Below are positions 44,810 through 57,514 of a stretch of 64,000 bases of DNA, in pieces. Under the pieces are notes generated by a model. It saw only the letters and a program-made list of their open reading frames with translations. It had not been told where the DNA came from and ran no database searches. Made by a program: the position numbers and the translations under genes. The DNA comes from Steinernema hermaphroditum (lineage: Eukaryota; Nematoda; Chromadorea; Rhabditida; Steinernematidae): contig CM059623.1 in NCBI GenBank assembly GCA_030435675.1, positions 14,664,092-14,728,091 on the forward strand, written 5' to 3'. Numbering within the stretch: the stretch's first letter is position 1; each line of letters opens with the position of its first letter.

Positions 44810-46632
44810 TCATCGCGCCGGAGGCACTCGGCCCTCGTACTCTTTGCGCATTCCGCTGAATCGGTCCGGAGGCGGTAGGTCGAAGAGGGCGGTGAACGTG
44901 AACCGCTCCAGAGGATCGCCTCGATGCTGCTGCTGTTGCTGGACGCGTTGTCCCGCCTGGCGACCGTAGGTGCCGTAGTCACTGCTGGAGGTTATCCTGG
45001 GTGGAGGGGGTGGTGGTGGAGGTTCGTCGTCCATCGCTGGGAGTGGAGGAGGCTTCGTTCGGGCCGTTGGTGGCGGTGGGGGAGGGGCGGCCGGTCTTGC
45101 GGGTCTGGGAGGCGCCGCACGTTCAGGACGGATAACATTGACTTCCTGGAATGGATCCGAAAGGACTGTTTGATAGCCATTTGGACGTACCTCACTGCTT
45201 CCTACCCTCCTCAGGGCGATTCCCATCGCCTCAATCGGCCTGGACGGCTTGACGGTGTGGAACTGTGAAGGTGACGAGGGAGCGGGCTTGAACTTTGCGG
45301 CTGGAGGTGGAGGCGGTGGCGCCGGAGCAGATGCTCCGTTCGATCCATTGAACTGTTCCATCCGGGAGAAGATAGGCTTGCTGGACGCTGGAGGCGCTGG
45401 AGCGGCGACAGGTTGTGGCTTAGAGGAGAGAGGAGGTGGTGAGGGCTGGTGCACGGGTTCCGGAGGGGACGGTTTCCTCACGGGCGTGTGGATAGGCGAT
45501 GCCGGGGGTGGAGACGCTTTAGCCTGTTGATTGCGCAGCCTATTATCGCTGGGCTTCCGTGGCAGACCGCCGGCAAAGAGTCCTCCCGGTGGAAACATCG
45601 GAGCGCCGCCGCCGCCACCTGGAGGACGTGGGCCACTGGAGTTCGGTGGGGGGCCTCCATTGCCAGATCCTGAAAAGGTATTCTTTTATAGCAAATTCTG
45701 AAGACACATGCTCCCTGACACATTAAAATACGTCCAAAATGGTGGCTCAGTAGGTTTATGTACTCGAGGAAAGAACTTAATTGAAGAGGGAATCATCACA
45801 TGCTGCCCAAGATCCCCAAAATAAAGGGTTCATATGCGTGCTTTATAGACCAAACAGAAACTGAATAATGCGAACAGTACATCTTGTGTAGCACCTTTCC
45901 GGCATGGCCTAGGTTGGACATAGAAGAGGCACCCTCATCTAAACTACCACACTTCTTTAAGGCTTCTACGAGCTCAACTACCCCTGACAATGAAAGAAGG
46001 GACAGCCTGTTCTAAGCACTACATTATCCCAAAATCTTCAAGTACTCTAGAACGGCTCACAACATCCGACTACCATCCGATTTCTACCGGTTTTTTGATC
46101 ATTTTACGGTTTGGATAGTTCGATAAGCAAAAAGTTCACGTCTCAATTATAATCCAGTCGAAGAGCGTTGAACCCGAGCAACTAAGTAAGATGTGTGGCA
46201 CTCAAAGATCTCAACAACCTGAAGCAATCTTTTCGGTGTAGTTACTCAATGTACTCCTTCAGATGTGCAATGATTAAAAACAACCTGGGTTAGAGCACAT
46301 CACAACCGTACAGGATGGACTCCCTTCTGGGGGAGAAGATGATTTTAAATCTATTTTAGATTTCATTCTTTGAGGATCTCTGTACTCAAAAGACTAGTAA
46401 TCACGAATAAGTCTATGAAATTCGTAATCTGTGTTCAATTCAAGCTCTTACCTCCTGAAGATTTGCTTCCAACAACTGGCGCCGATCGATCGTTTGTGAC
46501 CACCTTCTTCAGCGCCCGTCCCTTATGGATATCGCTGAGAAGAGCGTTTCTGGCAGAATTCGTCGGCGGCGGCTTCGACGGACCCGCCGGGGGAGGTGGC
46601 GGTCCGGGAGGCGGAGGTGGCGGTGGAGGCAT
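44810..46632 (-). CDS. wip-1: WASP-interacting protein (WIP/verprolin) homologue
   Basis: WIP binds monomeric actin and stabilises WASP to control Arp2/3-driven actin assembly. Two exons on the minus strand, 46632-46452 and 45669-44810, give 346 residues. The start lies 4 nt after a CATTTTCAG acceptor. The N-terminus is polyproline, followed by the WH2 actin-binding motif RNALLSDIHKGRALKKVVTN (residues about 28-47), nearly the same as human RNALLSDISKGKKLKKTVTN. A long proline-rich middle holds profilin- and SH3-type stretches. Near the C-terminus, RFTFTALFDLPPPDRFSGM corresponds to the WASP EVH1-binding segment (human ...ISDLPPPEPY). All three hallmark regions are present, so the assignment is firm. 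Confidence 0.92.
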
Positions 46633-46638
46633 CTCTCT

Positions 46639-48912
46639 GAAAATGGACACGTTGACCGTTTTCACACGTGGATCGAGGAAATTAACACAGGAACGACAGG
46701 AAGCAATGCGAGGTGAGTGATTAACGACGCGTGAGTCATTGTTTTGGTGATAGTCGTGTAGAGAGGATGTAGCCAGAGGCTCAGAAAATCGATCGACTGG
46801 ACAGGAGAGCGTGACACCTTGACGTCGCCGCCTGCCAGGAACGCAAACGGTCATCGTGTTCCATAATCCTCTCCGCCGTTCGCCGCCGACGGCTGCGCCA
46901 CACACACCGATTACTCACGTCGGCCCGGCTTAAGCGATGCGACAGGCGCGTCGTGATGGGACCCGGCTGCTCTTTGAGGAACTATAACACGTCTCTTTCG
47001 TCTAATCGCAAGAAATATAGCCTTAAAATTCGAGCGTAGATCGTACAGAGGGTATGCTTGTTTCTAAAGTGAAAAAGCCAAAAAGCCAGAAAAGCCCAGC
47101 AAGATTTCGAACCAGGGTCTGAAAACCGTAAGCGGTAAGTGCATCAGTAAGTGTCTCTAGATAACATTGAACCCTCATTCTCTCCCTCATACTTGAGCGG
47201 CGGCAGCCCTGAGGCCTATGATTTGGCCGTGGACCCGTCTTGATCGGCACTTAGTACCTTTGACTGCTCGTCTGTCCCATACATAAATGGCCGAATAGAC
47301 TGATTTTCTAAAAACTAATTTAATCGATGTGGCGAGAAGAGTGCCAAAAAATTAGAGGAAATTTCGATTACTGCCCATGAGCGATCTTGAAGCAAGCTTA
47401 TGTTCACTTTGCATACCGCCTGGAGCTAGGACTGGCTCCGGCTTAAAGTTATGTATAGATATGTAAGGCTAGAGAACGAGCGAAACGAGCCCCCTATTCA
47501 TTTTTACCGGGACCAAACATTCAGGGTTGAATTAGGCTCATATCTATGAATTTTAAACGAGCCCGTGAAAAGGGTGCAGTTTGGGTTCAGCGTTGGATGC
47601 AGGTCTTGACTTGAGGGTCAAAATTGGAAAGGATTCCATATGAAAGGGAAAGTCGAGGCTAGGGTTTTAAGGCTAGAAAAAGAGCCAAACAGACCACCTA
47701 GGTGTTCCGTTTTTTCATGATTTATGAGTCTAAACTTAAGGGAAATGAGGTCCTTATTCACCTCCAATCTGAAATTTCTGGTCCTGTGGTACATCGGGCA
47801 AGAGGAGGGTTGTTTAAACCGGCAATGCATACAATTTTGCATACAATCTTCGAAGATTGCTTGAACAAGGTAGTAGCAACTTCAAAGTAGTAGCATCTTC
47901 TTAAAGCGCTAATGATAGACTTATTCTTAATGATAGACGATAGATTTTTAATGATAGACGCATATTCACAGAAGGATAGAGAGTCGACTATAAGCGCTTC
48001 GATTGCTAACCATTCCGGTGGCCCTTTATTTACAAAACCGCCACTGATACGATCAAGGGAAAGATAAGAGAGACCCTCGTTTACACAAATGAGTAATCGA
48101 AAAAAGAGTCAAACAAAACGCAAACGTCACGAAGGAGGCACTTTCTTCCGGAGACGCAATTAAGAGATGAACGCACGAAAAGCCTCTTTGGCGTCGTCTC
48201 CAGGGGAAAGAAGACGCAATCAATCGATCGGAGTCGGAAGATAAGCGGCGACAGTCGACAACGAGAAGAGCAATTTGGTGAATCAGCGGAGACGCAAATA
48301 GCCGAAGTGTTCGAGTTGTGTGTGTATTACGTCTTTTCTCGTTTTGGAACGAACACTTGTGAGTGCACTGGGAAATGATTGGGCAAAGGGCATCCTCTTA
48401 AGCTATACAGATGGGTAGGGTTGACACAGAGACTACGCGACTGTTACGTCTTGCCGTAACAATATTTGAGGGAGCTAGGAGCTCCACCTCGGCAGCGTTA
48501 ACAAAATCATTACAAAAGTGTTCATTTTCAATGCACCAACCCAATTTCAATGTCAGTCCAATTTCAGTACAATTTGCTCATTTATACGTTGCGGAAATAG
48601 TGCGGAAAAATGACCTTTGGATTCACAAAAGTCCGACTACCCGAGACCGTATCTTTCAAAATCTTTCACTCACCTATTCTCGTCCATAAATGGCGACATA
48701 AGAGGAAATCAAAGAGGTCGAAAATTGGAAAAAAAAAACCATTTTTGACCCGAAACCCCCCATATTCCACAGATGAATCCGGATGTTGGGCACAAAGTTG
48801 GCCGAATGTGCTTTAAAGTGCTTTCTAGCCGTATCCTGAAACAGCACTCGGATTTGTTTTCTTCGTTGACTGGGCTCACTTGATAACCTTGAACTAGTAC
48901 TTTAAACTCCCT
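46639..48912. other. Intergenic region upstream of WIP
   Basis: No gene is seen. It contains one tRNA-like repeat (about 47095-47165). Open frames are short and not protein-like. Confidence 0.5.
47095..47165 (-). repeat. tRNA-like repeat
   Basis: The minus strand has CACTTACTGATGCACTTACC as a D-arm-like part and CCTGGTTCGAAATCTTG as box B. The last T-stem bases are changed. Confidence 0.45.
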
Positions 48913-51010
48913 TTACTTCTTCTGTGAAACAAGAATAAAGATATCATCATTGTGAATTATTTTGAATCCGGACGACTTCGAGTCAACGCACATTCCATTC
49001 TTCTGAAACAAAATAGATGAAAGACCAGAACAGACTCGTTCCGCTAACCTCCAGTGTTGCTAGTAGCACCTCCTGAGTCAACGTAAAACAGCGAAACCTG
49101 CGATTTCCGAATGAGTACTCAGTCGCGTGGAGAACGCCCCCTTGTAGCTACAAGATGTCGGTCTTGAGCGAAATTTAGGGAGAACCTACGAGATAGCCAC
49201 CGGGTCGGATGAGACTGACGGCCGAAGCGACGGCCATTTCGTATTGATCCAACGTTTCCGATGCGTATTCCAGGCAGAAAACCGTCGAGACCACATGGAA
49301 CTGTTTGGGTACGGGCTCCGCAGAGGTGGAGAAGTGGACGCCCTGGACGACGTCAGGCTTGTGCACGTTGACTTCAAGAACGGCACGCATCTTGGATCGC
49401 GCCAGTTGTTGCATCGCTTCCGAAGACTCGCGACTCGCTTCGATCGACTGAATCCATTTGCACACGTTCGTCCAGTCGAAGCTGTCCTTTTTCGCCTGAA
49501 TCCACTCCGTCAGGGTCGTCCTGTTGGCCAAGGCGTAGTCGGACGTGTAGATAGCGTCGGCTCGGTGCCGGAAGGCGATGGGGATGTAGACGGTAGGTCC
49601 TAGCGAGGCAATTCTTATGAAGCGAAGGGTCACAACATACCTGCGCCTAGGTCGAGTATGTTGTCGATCTTGTCGGGCAGACGATAGAGAATGCCTGGGA
49701 GGAAGAAGAGAACAAGCGTCATGGCGCCATCGTTGGTGGCCGCTGTGTAGAAACCGTTGAGATAGGCCTCCGGCTCGAACTATAAATGAAGATCGTGATT
49801 TAGAGCCAAGTTCAAGGATCTTTTATTTGAAGCTATAAGCCCTCAAAGGAGAATGAATGTATGAAACCCGTTTGACTTTGAGTGAATGAGGAATGTGAAC
49901 CATGCCCCAGAAATGAGTTAGAGCATGGACATCCCCTTGGTATTTTGGATCATCTCCATAGATTTTAATTCGATTTGGACCGCTCTTCATTGATTGGGAT
50001 CGTATGCTACCTCGTTAATTTCGTTAGGACGGTCTGAATCCGATTCGAGTTTATAGAACGGTTCAAATGTTGGGAAAAAGTGATGATTGAAAGCAACAAA
50101 ATGACGGTCTAAATCTCACGGCTTTGTAACAATTCTGTCCTCGAGTGATGCGGAGACATAACTTTCGGACCGTCACCATTTCCGGAGTTCCTACGATTCC
50201 GAAATCAAGAATTTAGAATTCTTTTGAATGTGCTGGCTCAGTAGGATTGGCGAGAATTTAACACCTTTAAAATGAAGGATTCTGAGTCGCCTGTTCACCT
50301 ACCAAGACGACTATTTCTCCTGCTAAAGGTGGTTGCATTTCAGTTTCCTTCAAATCAGTCTTTGTTGGAGAATAATATTACGGCCTCTATCATATTACAT
50401 CGGTATTAGCTCAGTCGTACTCGGGGCAAATTGAATTGTGAACGATCTTCGATTCAGATGGCAGATCTCAGAATTGCAGTGAATCTTTGGCTTGAGTAGG
50501 CGTCGCGGTGGCATCGATCACTACCCCAAAATCCGGCTTCTTCGCTAGACGGTGGAAACAGAGATGGGTACGAACGGATCGAATCGGCTAGATCCGTCAG
50601 CTTTTGAACAGAGACTGAACGCTTCTCTATTCGTCTGCGTTCTCTCGCACCAATGCGGAAATACAGCAGCGACCACATGGGATATACATACATATGGCGC
50701 CAGGAGATCGGCTGAACGGTTTGACTCATCCGTTACTGATCGGCTGAAAGGTGGCCGATCCGTTCTTGTCCATCTCCCATCTTTGGTCATATTTCAGTTT
50801 CCTTTAAATTAGTCTTTGTTGGAGAACCGTATCATACCAGACGTGTTAAAGAATAGGACGCAACTTCGATCCTCAGAAGCAACTTCCATCCCAAAGGCCC
50901 AAGTTTTTCACCCGGCAACTTACATGAACGTCATGGTCCTTAGCGGCGAAAAGCGGTGCCGGAGGCGAAGATGATCTCCTCTCATCTTCCTCCGACCCTT
51001 CGACGGCCAT
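48913..51010 (-). CDS. anmt: NNMT/PNMT/TEMT-family N-methyltransferase
   Basis: A SAM-dependent small-molecule N-methyltransferase. Family members methylate nicotinamide, phenylethanolamine or other amines; the substrate here is not inferable. Five exons on the minus strand: 51010-50924, 49779-49641, 49599-49190, 49147-49049 and 49002-48913, giving 274 residues. Conserved parts are FEPEAYLNGFYTA near residue 30, the SAM motif ILDLGAGPTVY (about 70-79), TSDYALANR, the FDWTNVCKWIQSIEA segment, STVFCLEYASETLDQY and LIRPGGYLL followed by QGGVLHATEYSFGNRRF. The third donor (CTC|GTAGGT) was chosen because it restores this last family segment in phase. The first intron is about 1.1 kb and contains a small foldback element. 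Confidence 0.9.
50561..50777. mobile_element. Small foldback/MITE-like element in a methyltransferase intron
   Basis: The left end GAGATGGGTACGAACGGATCG and the reverse complement of the right end GAGATGGACAAGAACGGATCGG match at most positions over about 22 bp, giving a 217-bp inverted-terminal unit. A related segment with CCGATCCGTTCCGTTCCTGCCCATCTC occurs near 54570-54598. No coding capacity. Target duplication was not resolved by eye. Confidence 0.55.
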
Positions 51011-51295
51011 CCCACGAGGAATGAATACGACAGAGAGAGGAAAGACGGTGGCGATCGATGGGAGAGTTTAAAGTAATCGCAGAAGAGCCACGAACTCCGC
51101 GTTTGTTTATCCAGTCGTCGAGGCTCTGTGGAGGGGAGGGGTGTGGTGGGTCGAGGTGTTTTTTAGTGTTTTCATTGTTGTACACCTTGCCGCTACACCG
51201 AATACATCAGTTGTAGTGTACTGTAGCTGACTGACCTCTGATAATACCTTCGTTCAAGCTTATATTTAAATGTATGCAGACAATAAATGGTATGT

Positions 51296-54200
51296 TTAAG
51301 GCATCTTCTGGTCGACGAGACGGAACGCTTCGAGCAGCTCGTTGAGGTCGATGAAGCCGTCCTTGTTGAAGTCGATGCTTTCGGCGATCTCCTGGATGTA
51401 GTCTTGGCTCATGTGACTGTTCGTGTATTGGCCAAGGAGCTACAAAGGGGGGGGGGCGAATTGAAGTGGAACTCATGGGTGGACTTACCTTGACAGATTC
51501 CAAAAACTCGTTCATGGACACGAGACCCGAGTTGTCGGTGTCCATGAAGCGGAACAACGTTTCCAGTGTGTTCTTATGGCGGTAGAGGGTCTCCGCGACG
51601 TCTTCCTTTTCCTTAAAGGAGAAATTAAGCAAAAGATGAAGTGTACTTTTGACATTCAAAAGATTGGTGAACCCAGCACCACATTTTTCTATGGTTCATG
51701 ATGTCATTCCCCTAGATGTGATCATAAACACCCTCAAATCCATAATATTGCAAAATCAGGACCACACACAACGTGTAATCTGTGTGTAATCTCTTGTTTC
51801 GGTTTCCAGGCGCAATACTCGAAACGAAATTGGCAATAACACTTAAAAACCATTGTAGTGACAAAAAAAGATAATCTCCCTGGGGGTGTCGAACCTGCGA
51901 CCCATGGATTGTGGGCCTAAAGTCTTACCATTGAACTACAGCATCCAGTTTCCTGTGCGAAAGCAAATGAGCTACACTTCAAACGTCGATTATGGTGCGT
52001 TTGATTACCCTGCTTCCTGAGCTCCAAAAGGTTCCCTAGTTTCAGAGATAGTCGCCTTCATGATACCCCTACTGCGCTATGACAGTTCATCAGTCTGGGA
52101 GCATCCGGAAGGTGGTCCCACTCTCCAAGGGCATGTGTGATTTGTGACCTCAAAACTTACAAAATTATTATTGGTCTTGATGGGTCCGTCGCCGAGCTGC
52201 ACCGTAACGGCGTTCTTGTACAGGACACTCTTTCCGTCGTCGGTGAGCGTAACGAGCTGATTGGCCAGCGCCATCCACGGCACGTTGAGGCCCGTGATGT
52301 ACTCCACGCACTTGCACCACTTGTGCAGCGAGAGACAACCCGTTTTCTGCGCGTCCGCCCTGGCATACTCCCTTTGCAGGTCGCTGTTGAAGGCGATGAG
52401 CTTCTCGCGAAGGTCCCGAATCGCCGACTGTTCCACGATGCTCAGCCTGGATAGACTGGTTAGTCTCGAGGCTCCCACCGCGACTCACCTTTGCCGGACC
52501 GTCGCTTTCCTATGCGTCTTGCTGGCCATGTATTGCACGAAATGCGGCTCCTTCTTCTCGCCGAGGAACTTGACGTAAGCGCCACGATTCGAGCCCATCT
52601 CGTAGTAGTTCGAAGCGGAGAAGATGGTTAAGCAGGCGTTGTTGTGCATGTACTCGTAGCCCTCGTACTTGCACTCATGCGAGCGAACCACCAGTTTGAA
52701 GCCGTACTTCTCGAGGAATCCTTTGGTGACGTCAGGCCCAAAGTAGGAGCCTCCGCCGCGGAAGACGTTTGGGTAGCAGCCGTTCTGTTGCTTCGGGTCG
52801 CTCCAGAGAATGTCAAGGATCTGCTTCCACTCCTCTATGTTGACCGTCTTCTTGCCGCTCTCTTTGGACTCGATGATGGGCGGTCGAAGGATGGAGATGT
52901 ACTGAAAGAATTGTCAGACAGTTGGGCTTGGACAGACTCAGATTCTTGTTAGTTTCTTTTGCCTCATTTAGAAATTTTCACTTACAGAGCAAACGTATTT
53001 ACTGTGCTTAAGGGTCACTGGTAAGGGGAGGTCTGTTTCATGATCGAATCAGCCCTGCGGGTGGTTACCTTATTTCTTTGCAGTCTCCGCACAAAATCCA
53101 AATCGGTCTTGTCCGAAATACCGCCATGACAAATAAATATGTCGCTGTCGATTACGGTAGCCAGCGGCAACCACGAGAAGAGGTCCTCGAGCAGTCGAAC
53201 GATGGCGTTGGCGGCGTCCTTGTACTTCGTCATCACCTCCTTGATGAACCCGTAGCGCAGGTTCATGATGTGATCTTCGTGGTTTCCCCTGTTGAGGACT
53301 ATAGTGCTCGGGTTGAGCACGACGAAGGAAAGGAGGATGATGAGCACTTCGATACTTTGGCCACCCCGATCAACGAAGTCGCCGTTGAAGATGTAGGGGT
53401 TTTCGAGTGAGGGAAAGCCGTTCTGAAGGGATGCTGCATGTGCATGGATGAATGGAATGGGTACCTTATAGAGAACGATATTGAGATCATCGAATTTGCC
53501 ATGGAGGTCGCCGCAGACGGTCACTTGTTTGGAGAGCGCCGTCGAGAGCTGGATGATGTTGGGCATGCTCTTGAGGATTTTCCGTGCTTCGTGGATGATC
53601 ATAAGCAAGTACTGGGGATGAAGGGTCTGAAATGGGAATGTAGGAAACGTGGATGGACCCTAATAATTCAAAAGTCCCTTAGATTCCGGTCGATCAAGCA
53701 CAAGACTGACATCAATGCACTTATAAAGCAGCGCCATTCTGTCTATCTTTAACCCACATTGTCAGTCAGCGCTTCATTGTTTTGCAGATGACATGTTGTC
53801 CTGGTCTGTTTTTAAGTGAAAATAATGTGCATGCAACCGAAGTGCAAGGATATGCCTCTGCTAGAGACACCCTTTTCGAAGTATAGACCATGCATTTATT
53901 GCATCGGCAGACGGGTAATATCAGTTCTTGTGTATTGGAACCAGAGCTGAAGACTTGACTCCTTAGTAGGGTTGTCCTTGAACCTAGAGGAATCTTAGTT
54001 CTCAACCTCACTGGAGCCCGAGTTCAAGTCGCTTTTTGCAATTTAATTCGACGCCTTCTGACTGGAAAGCCAGCCCTACTCCTTAGGATTGTTGGTCGCA
54101 AAAGCCTCTAATATCCAAAGCTAGTCCTTTTTTAAGGACAAGATATACTTCACCAACCATCCAGGCTTGTATCGGTATCTAGTTTAGTCTAATATTTGGA

Positions 54201-56880
54201 GAACTAGGCATCTTTTGGCACTTGAGTCAGCTGCAATCTCTTTTATATCTACCCATTTTAAAGAGCCATAAGACTTGTGCCATTTTTAACAAGGGGCTGT
54301 CAACTTGTAATTTGGTAAAACAGTCCTTTTATAAGCACTGACAGGTACTCCTCAAGTGTCTAAATAAAAATCAAAGGCAGTTTACTGAAAAGCACCCAGC
54401 TATATCAGCGATAGCCGCCAAATTTGAGCAAAACCGGTACGGGTAAGAACGTTCAGGCGGAAGATCAGTAGATTTCCGGTTTAAGCCTAAGTCAAGCCAG
54501 GGTTTGCAGAAGCCACCGAAGCCACCGATCCGTTAACCGTTAACCGGCTCACGGATCGGTTGAACGGCTAGCCGATCCGTTCCGTTCCTGCCCATCTCTG
54601 GGTCACTATTGTAGCTAGGTCTTCTTCTCCTACAGCCGACTGAAAAAACCTCAAAACCCCTATCGGAATTTCCACAAAGTGTGTTACCCATGTCGGTCAT
54701 CTTCCGCAAAAGTTTCTTTTTCCCCATTCGACTCATAACTAATTAGCTTCCTCCATCCAGACAGGAAGCCCTCATTTGTCTCCTGTGGCTGTTTACCTTG
54801 TTCGCTTTGAAATGCTCCATCATCGCCTCCACGTGCGACTTCTTCAGCGGGAGTGTGATGTGCGGTCCCTTATAAGACTTCTCCACCTTGAACAACTCCG
54901 GCGCCGTCGCTTCGAGAAGCTTCCGCTCTGTCGCCTCCTCATCTGAAGCACCACACACGTTGACATGGGACACGTTCCAGCAAGACAATGTGCAAAGCAT
55001 GCGGACCATGCAAAAATGGAAATTTAAAAAATCGAAAAACTTACCAGCAGAATCGACGTAATGCGAGAGGGCTGAAAGAGGCGAGAAGCGAGGAGATGAA
55101 AAAGGAGTTTAAGAAAGTTAAAAACAGGACTGACAGAGACGAAAAAACGGACAAGACACAGACGCGACAACGACGAAAAGAGACAGACAAACCGTTGTTG
55201 AGACGATTCGATTGGCCGCCTGCCTGGTTCTCCTGCTCGATCATCGCCTGGATCATTTCGTTGAAGAAGTTGTAGAGCTGAAATGAGAGGTGTATTTCAT
55301 AGGACTTGTTGATGTTGAATTTTTAATGAATTTTTAGAATTTTTTAGAATGAATTTGATCGTATTGTCTCTCACTGATTTTCATATTGTCCTGAACAACC
55401 ACGAAGCTACTTAAGCCTAGACGAGACTCGGATTCTGACTGGGTTGAAGGTTCTAGACAACGCCACTTCTGTCTCCATTCCATAGAGAGACCTGTCGGTT
55501 TCTTTCGTTTTATGTCGATTGAAAATCTTCAAAAACTACTTTCTATACTTCTGTTCAGTGAAGCCGACTCGATGAAATTTCACAGTCGCGGCCAGATTCG
55601 GCTCAATTGAAATGCGGAGCCAATCAAACCGACCGGCTCTCTACCTTGCCACATGCCTTTGTCTTTGATCATCTGTGCTCCTCTAGTCTCTATTTCCTCT
55701 AATGCATAAAGCGATTGCCGAGATGGCGGTTTGAGTCGGCTCAGGTTGGCCCGGGCAGTCCTAGATGAATTCGAAATTTCAAAGTCCGCTTCACTGCTTC
55801 AGTCTAAAGTCCCCCGTTTTCCCTAAAACCCTGCGTAAATGACAAAACGAGGTTTAATGTATGTCTAAAATATGAATATATAACAGTCCCATATAGCCCA
55901 TAACTAGCCGCTCAGACTGCCTACGGCAGGTTTGTGCCCTATCTCTTCCCCGATCCATGCCTCATGCTATGCCCCGCTCGTTCCTAGGTTCTTTACCGTT
56001 CATGCCCCATCCTTTCCCGACCTTATCCGCTTCACTGCTTCAGTCTAAAGTCCCCCTTTTCGGAGACCCTGTGTAAATGGCAAAACGAGGTTTAGGGTAT
56101 GTCTACAATACATCGATATGCAGGGTATACCAGAAACAAGTCAGTTTTTCATTCCATTGGCTGGGGGCCAGAGTGGTGTAGTGCAGACTTTCAATGTTTA
56201 ATCTTATATATATTCCTCCCGTTCAATTTTGGAAACGAGGCATAATAATTTGCAAGATGTAGCAAAGACTCTACTCGTTTTGTTTCTTGTTTTAAGAGGT
56301 AAAGCGTTTTGGAACTGTTGGAATTGGAATCTCTCATATGAACTTCCTATGAGACTTAGGAGGTCACAGAAGCGCGCAGATGTATGAAAAAGCCTTTTCA
56401 GTTATGTGCCATTAATCAACATTAGTCTTTCATTTCTGTCCCCAGTGATCGGCCGTCTACTCTGAAGTTCGCCGAATGGGATGGGCAAGCGATCGTTCTC
56501 GGCCATTGCAATCATCGACCCGGCTCTTATTCACCAAGTGCCATTAATCAAAGATAATCTAGGGCTATCTATATGGGAAAAAGCATTTTGTAAGATCGCC
56601 AATGTATATTCAGATCCATAACTGGAAGACCCCCACGGAATATTCCGTGATTTTCAGTGAAAGACACTTTTCACCCAAAAACACAACTAACCTTCAGCTG
56701 ATCCTGCTCGCCGGCGTACTCGAGCGCGGTGAAGATGTTCCACGTGGCGCGTCTTCTCGCCTCCAGCCGCGCCAAACACCGTCGATACCATTTCTGGATG
56801 AGAATCGCCGATTTAATCGCTAAATACGTACGATTCTTATGGCTCAGACGACGTCGAAGGGCTTTCATTTGGTTAGACAT
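51296..56880 (-). CDS. pef-1: EF-hand serine/threonine protein phosphatase (PPEF/rdgC, PEF-1 type)
   Basis: A calcium-regulated PPP-family phosphatase; fly RdgC dephosphorylates rhodopsin, and the C. elegans homologue is in sensory neurons. Ten exons on the minus strand: 56880-56692, 55277-55193, 55071-55045, 54942-54797, 53626-53465, 53422-53069, 52901-52489, 52446-52161, 51611-51489 and 51439-51296, giving 642 residues. An IQ motif [11 protein letters not shown] lies near the N-terminus. The catalytic motifs are all intact: [24 protein letters not shown] and RSHE, then [15 protein letters not shown]. Two C-terminal EF-hand loops are canonical: [12 protein letters not shown] and [13 protein letters not shown] used the first ATG (56880); the frame continues 6 codons upstream without ATG. 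Exon 3 is only 27 nt. Introns range from 42 nt to about 1.4 kb. Confidence 0.93.
51878..51952 (-). repeat. tRNA-like repeat in a pef-1 intron
   Basis: The minus strand has GTAGTTCAATGGTAAGAC (box A), a possible anticodon arm GCCCA-CAATCCA-TGGGT (5-bp stem, 7-nt loop), and GCAGGTTCGACACCCCC (box B). It is the most tRNA-like arm set in the window, but loop position 33 is A instead of U and the acceptor stem is poor, so it is probably a pseudogene or SINE head. Confidence 0.55.
55785..56120. repeat. Direct repeat pair in a pef-1 intron
   Basis: TCCGCTTCACTGCTTCAGTC and about 80 further bases, including GCAAAACGAGGTTTA-like words, occur at about 55785-55875 and 56025-56120. Confidence 0.8.
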
Positions 56881-57310
56881 TGAATGGATGGCGCCCAAGT
56901 GGCGGCGGAGTTAATTGCCGAAATGGGAGCTTTGTGAGAGCCTGAGGCGGAACTAGCGGTCATTGCCTCGAGGCAAAAAGGCCAAAAATTAGAATTCGAT
57001 TATTGGAATGTTAGGTGTGTTATTGCGGGTAGTGGGAAAGTCGGTTTGTTCGACCATGTTATTGTTTAATTTAAGCAGATAAATAAGGAATGTTTAGAGG
57101 CCGAGGTTATATAGGCACTTCTAAGAATTATGATCTTTGAGACGTATCCATCGAAGGATCCACCAGTCCCCAACAGAAGTTTCACAGGGTGTAAAAAACA
57201 TTAGAAATAACTACTTAGCTCAAGCTCAAGATGACAGAATCGGATGTGTAACGTATGCTCCGCAAGAAGAGCGATGGTCGTAAAATTTGTTCGATTTGAC
57301 AACCCTAATG

Positions 57311-57514
57311 TTAACCCCAAAACGACGTCAGATGATACGCACGACTGACCAGCTGGATCAGAGGCGGACAGGGGCAGACTAACTGAAGCATTTTCATAAC
57401 CTTGTACATGTGCATGTTATCCGACCAGTAGTAATCGGCCCTATAGAAGAAACGTTCGGGAATGTCCCCTCGGAATGTAGCCTGACATGAAGCAATTAGA
57501 CCTCTTCGATCCAT
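57311..57514 (-). CDS. Unrecognised small ORF
   Basis: An ATG-to-stop frame of 67 codons with an aromatic-rich segment (FFYRADYYWSDNMHMY). It may be a gene fragment, an exon of an unmodelled gene, or chance. Confidence 0.2.
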   Translation of the reverse strand: MDRRGLIASCQATFRGDIPERFFYRADYYWSDNMHMYKVMKMLQLVCPCPPLIQLVSRAYHLTSFWG

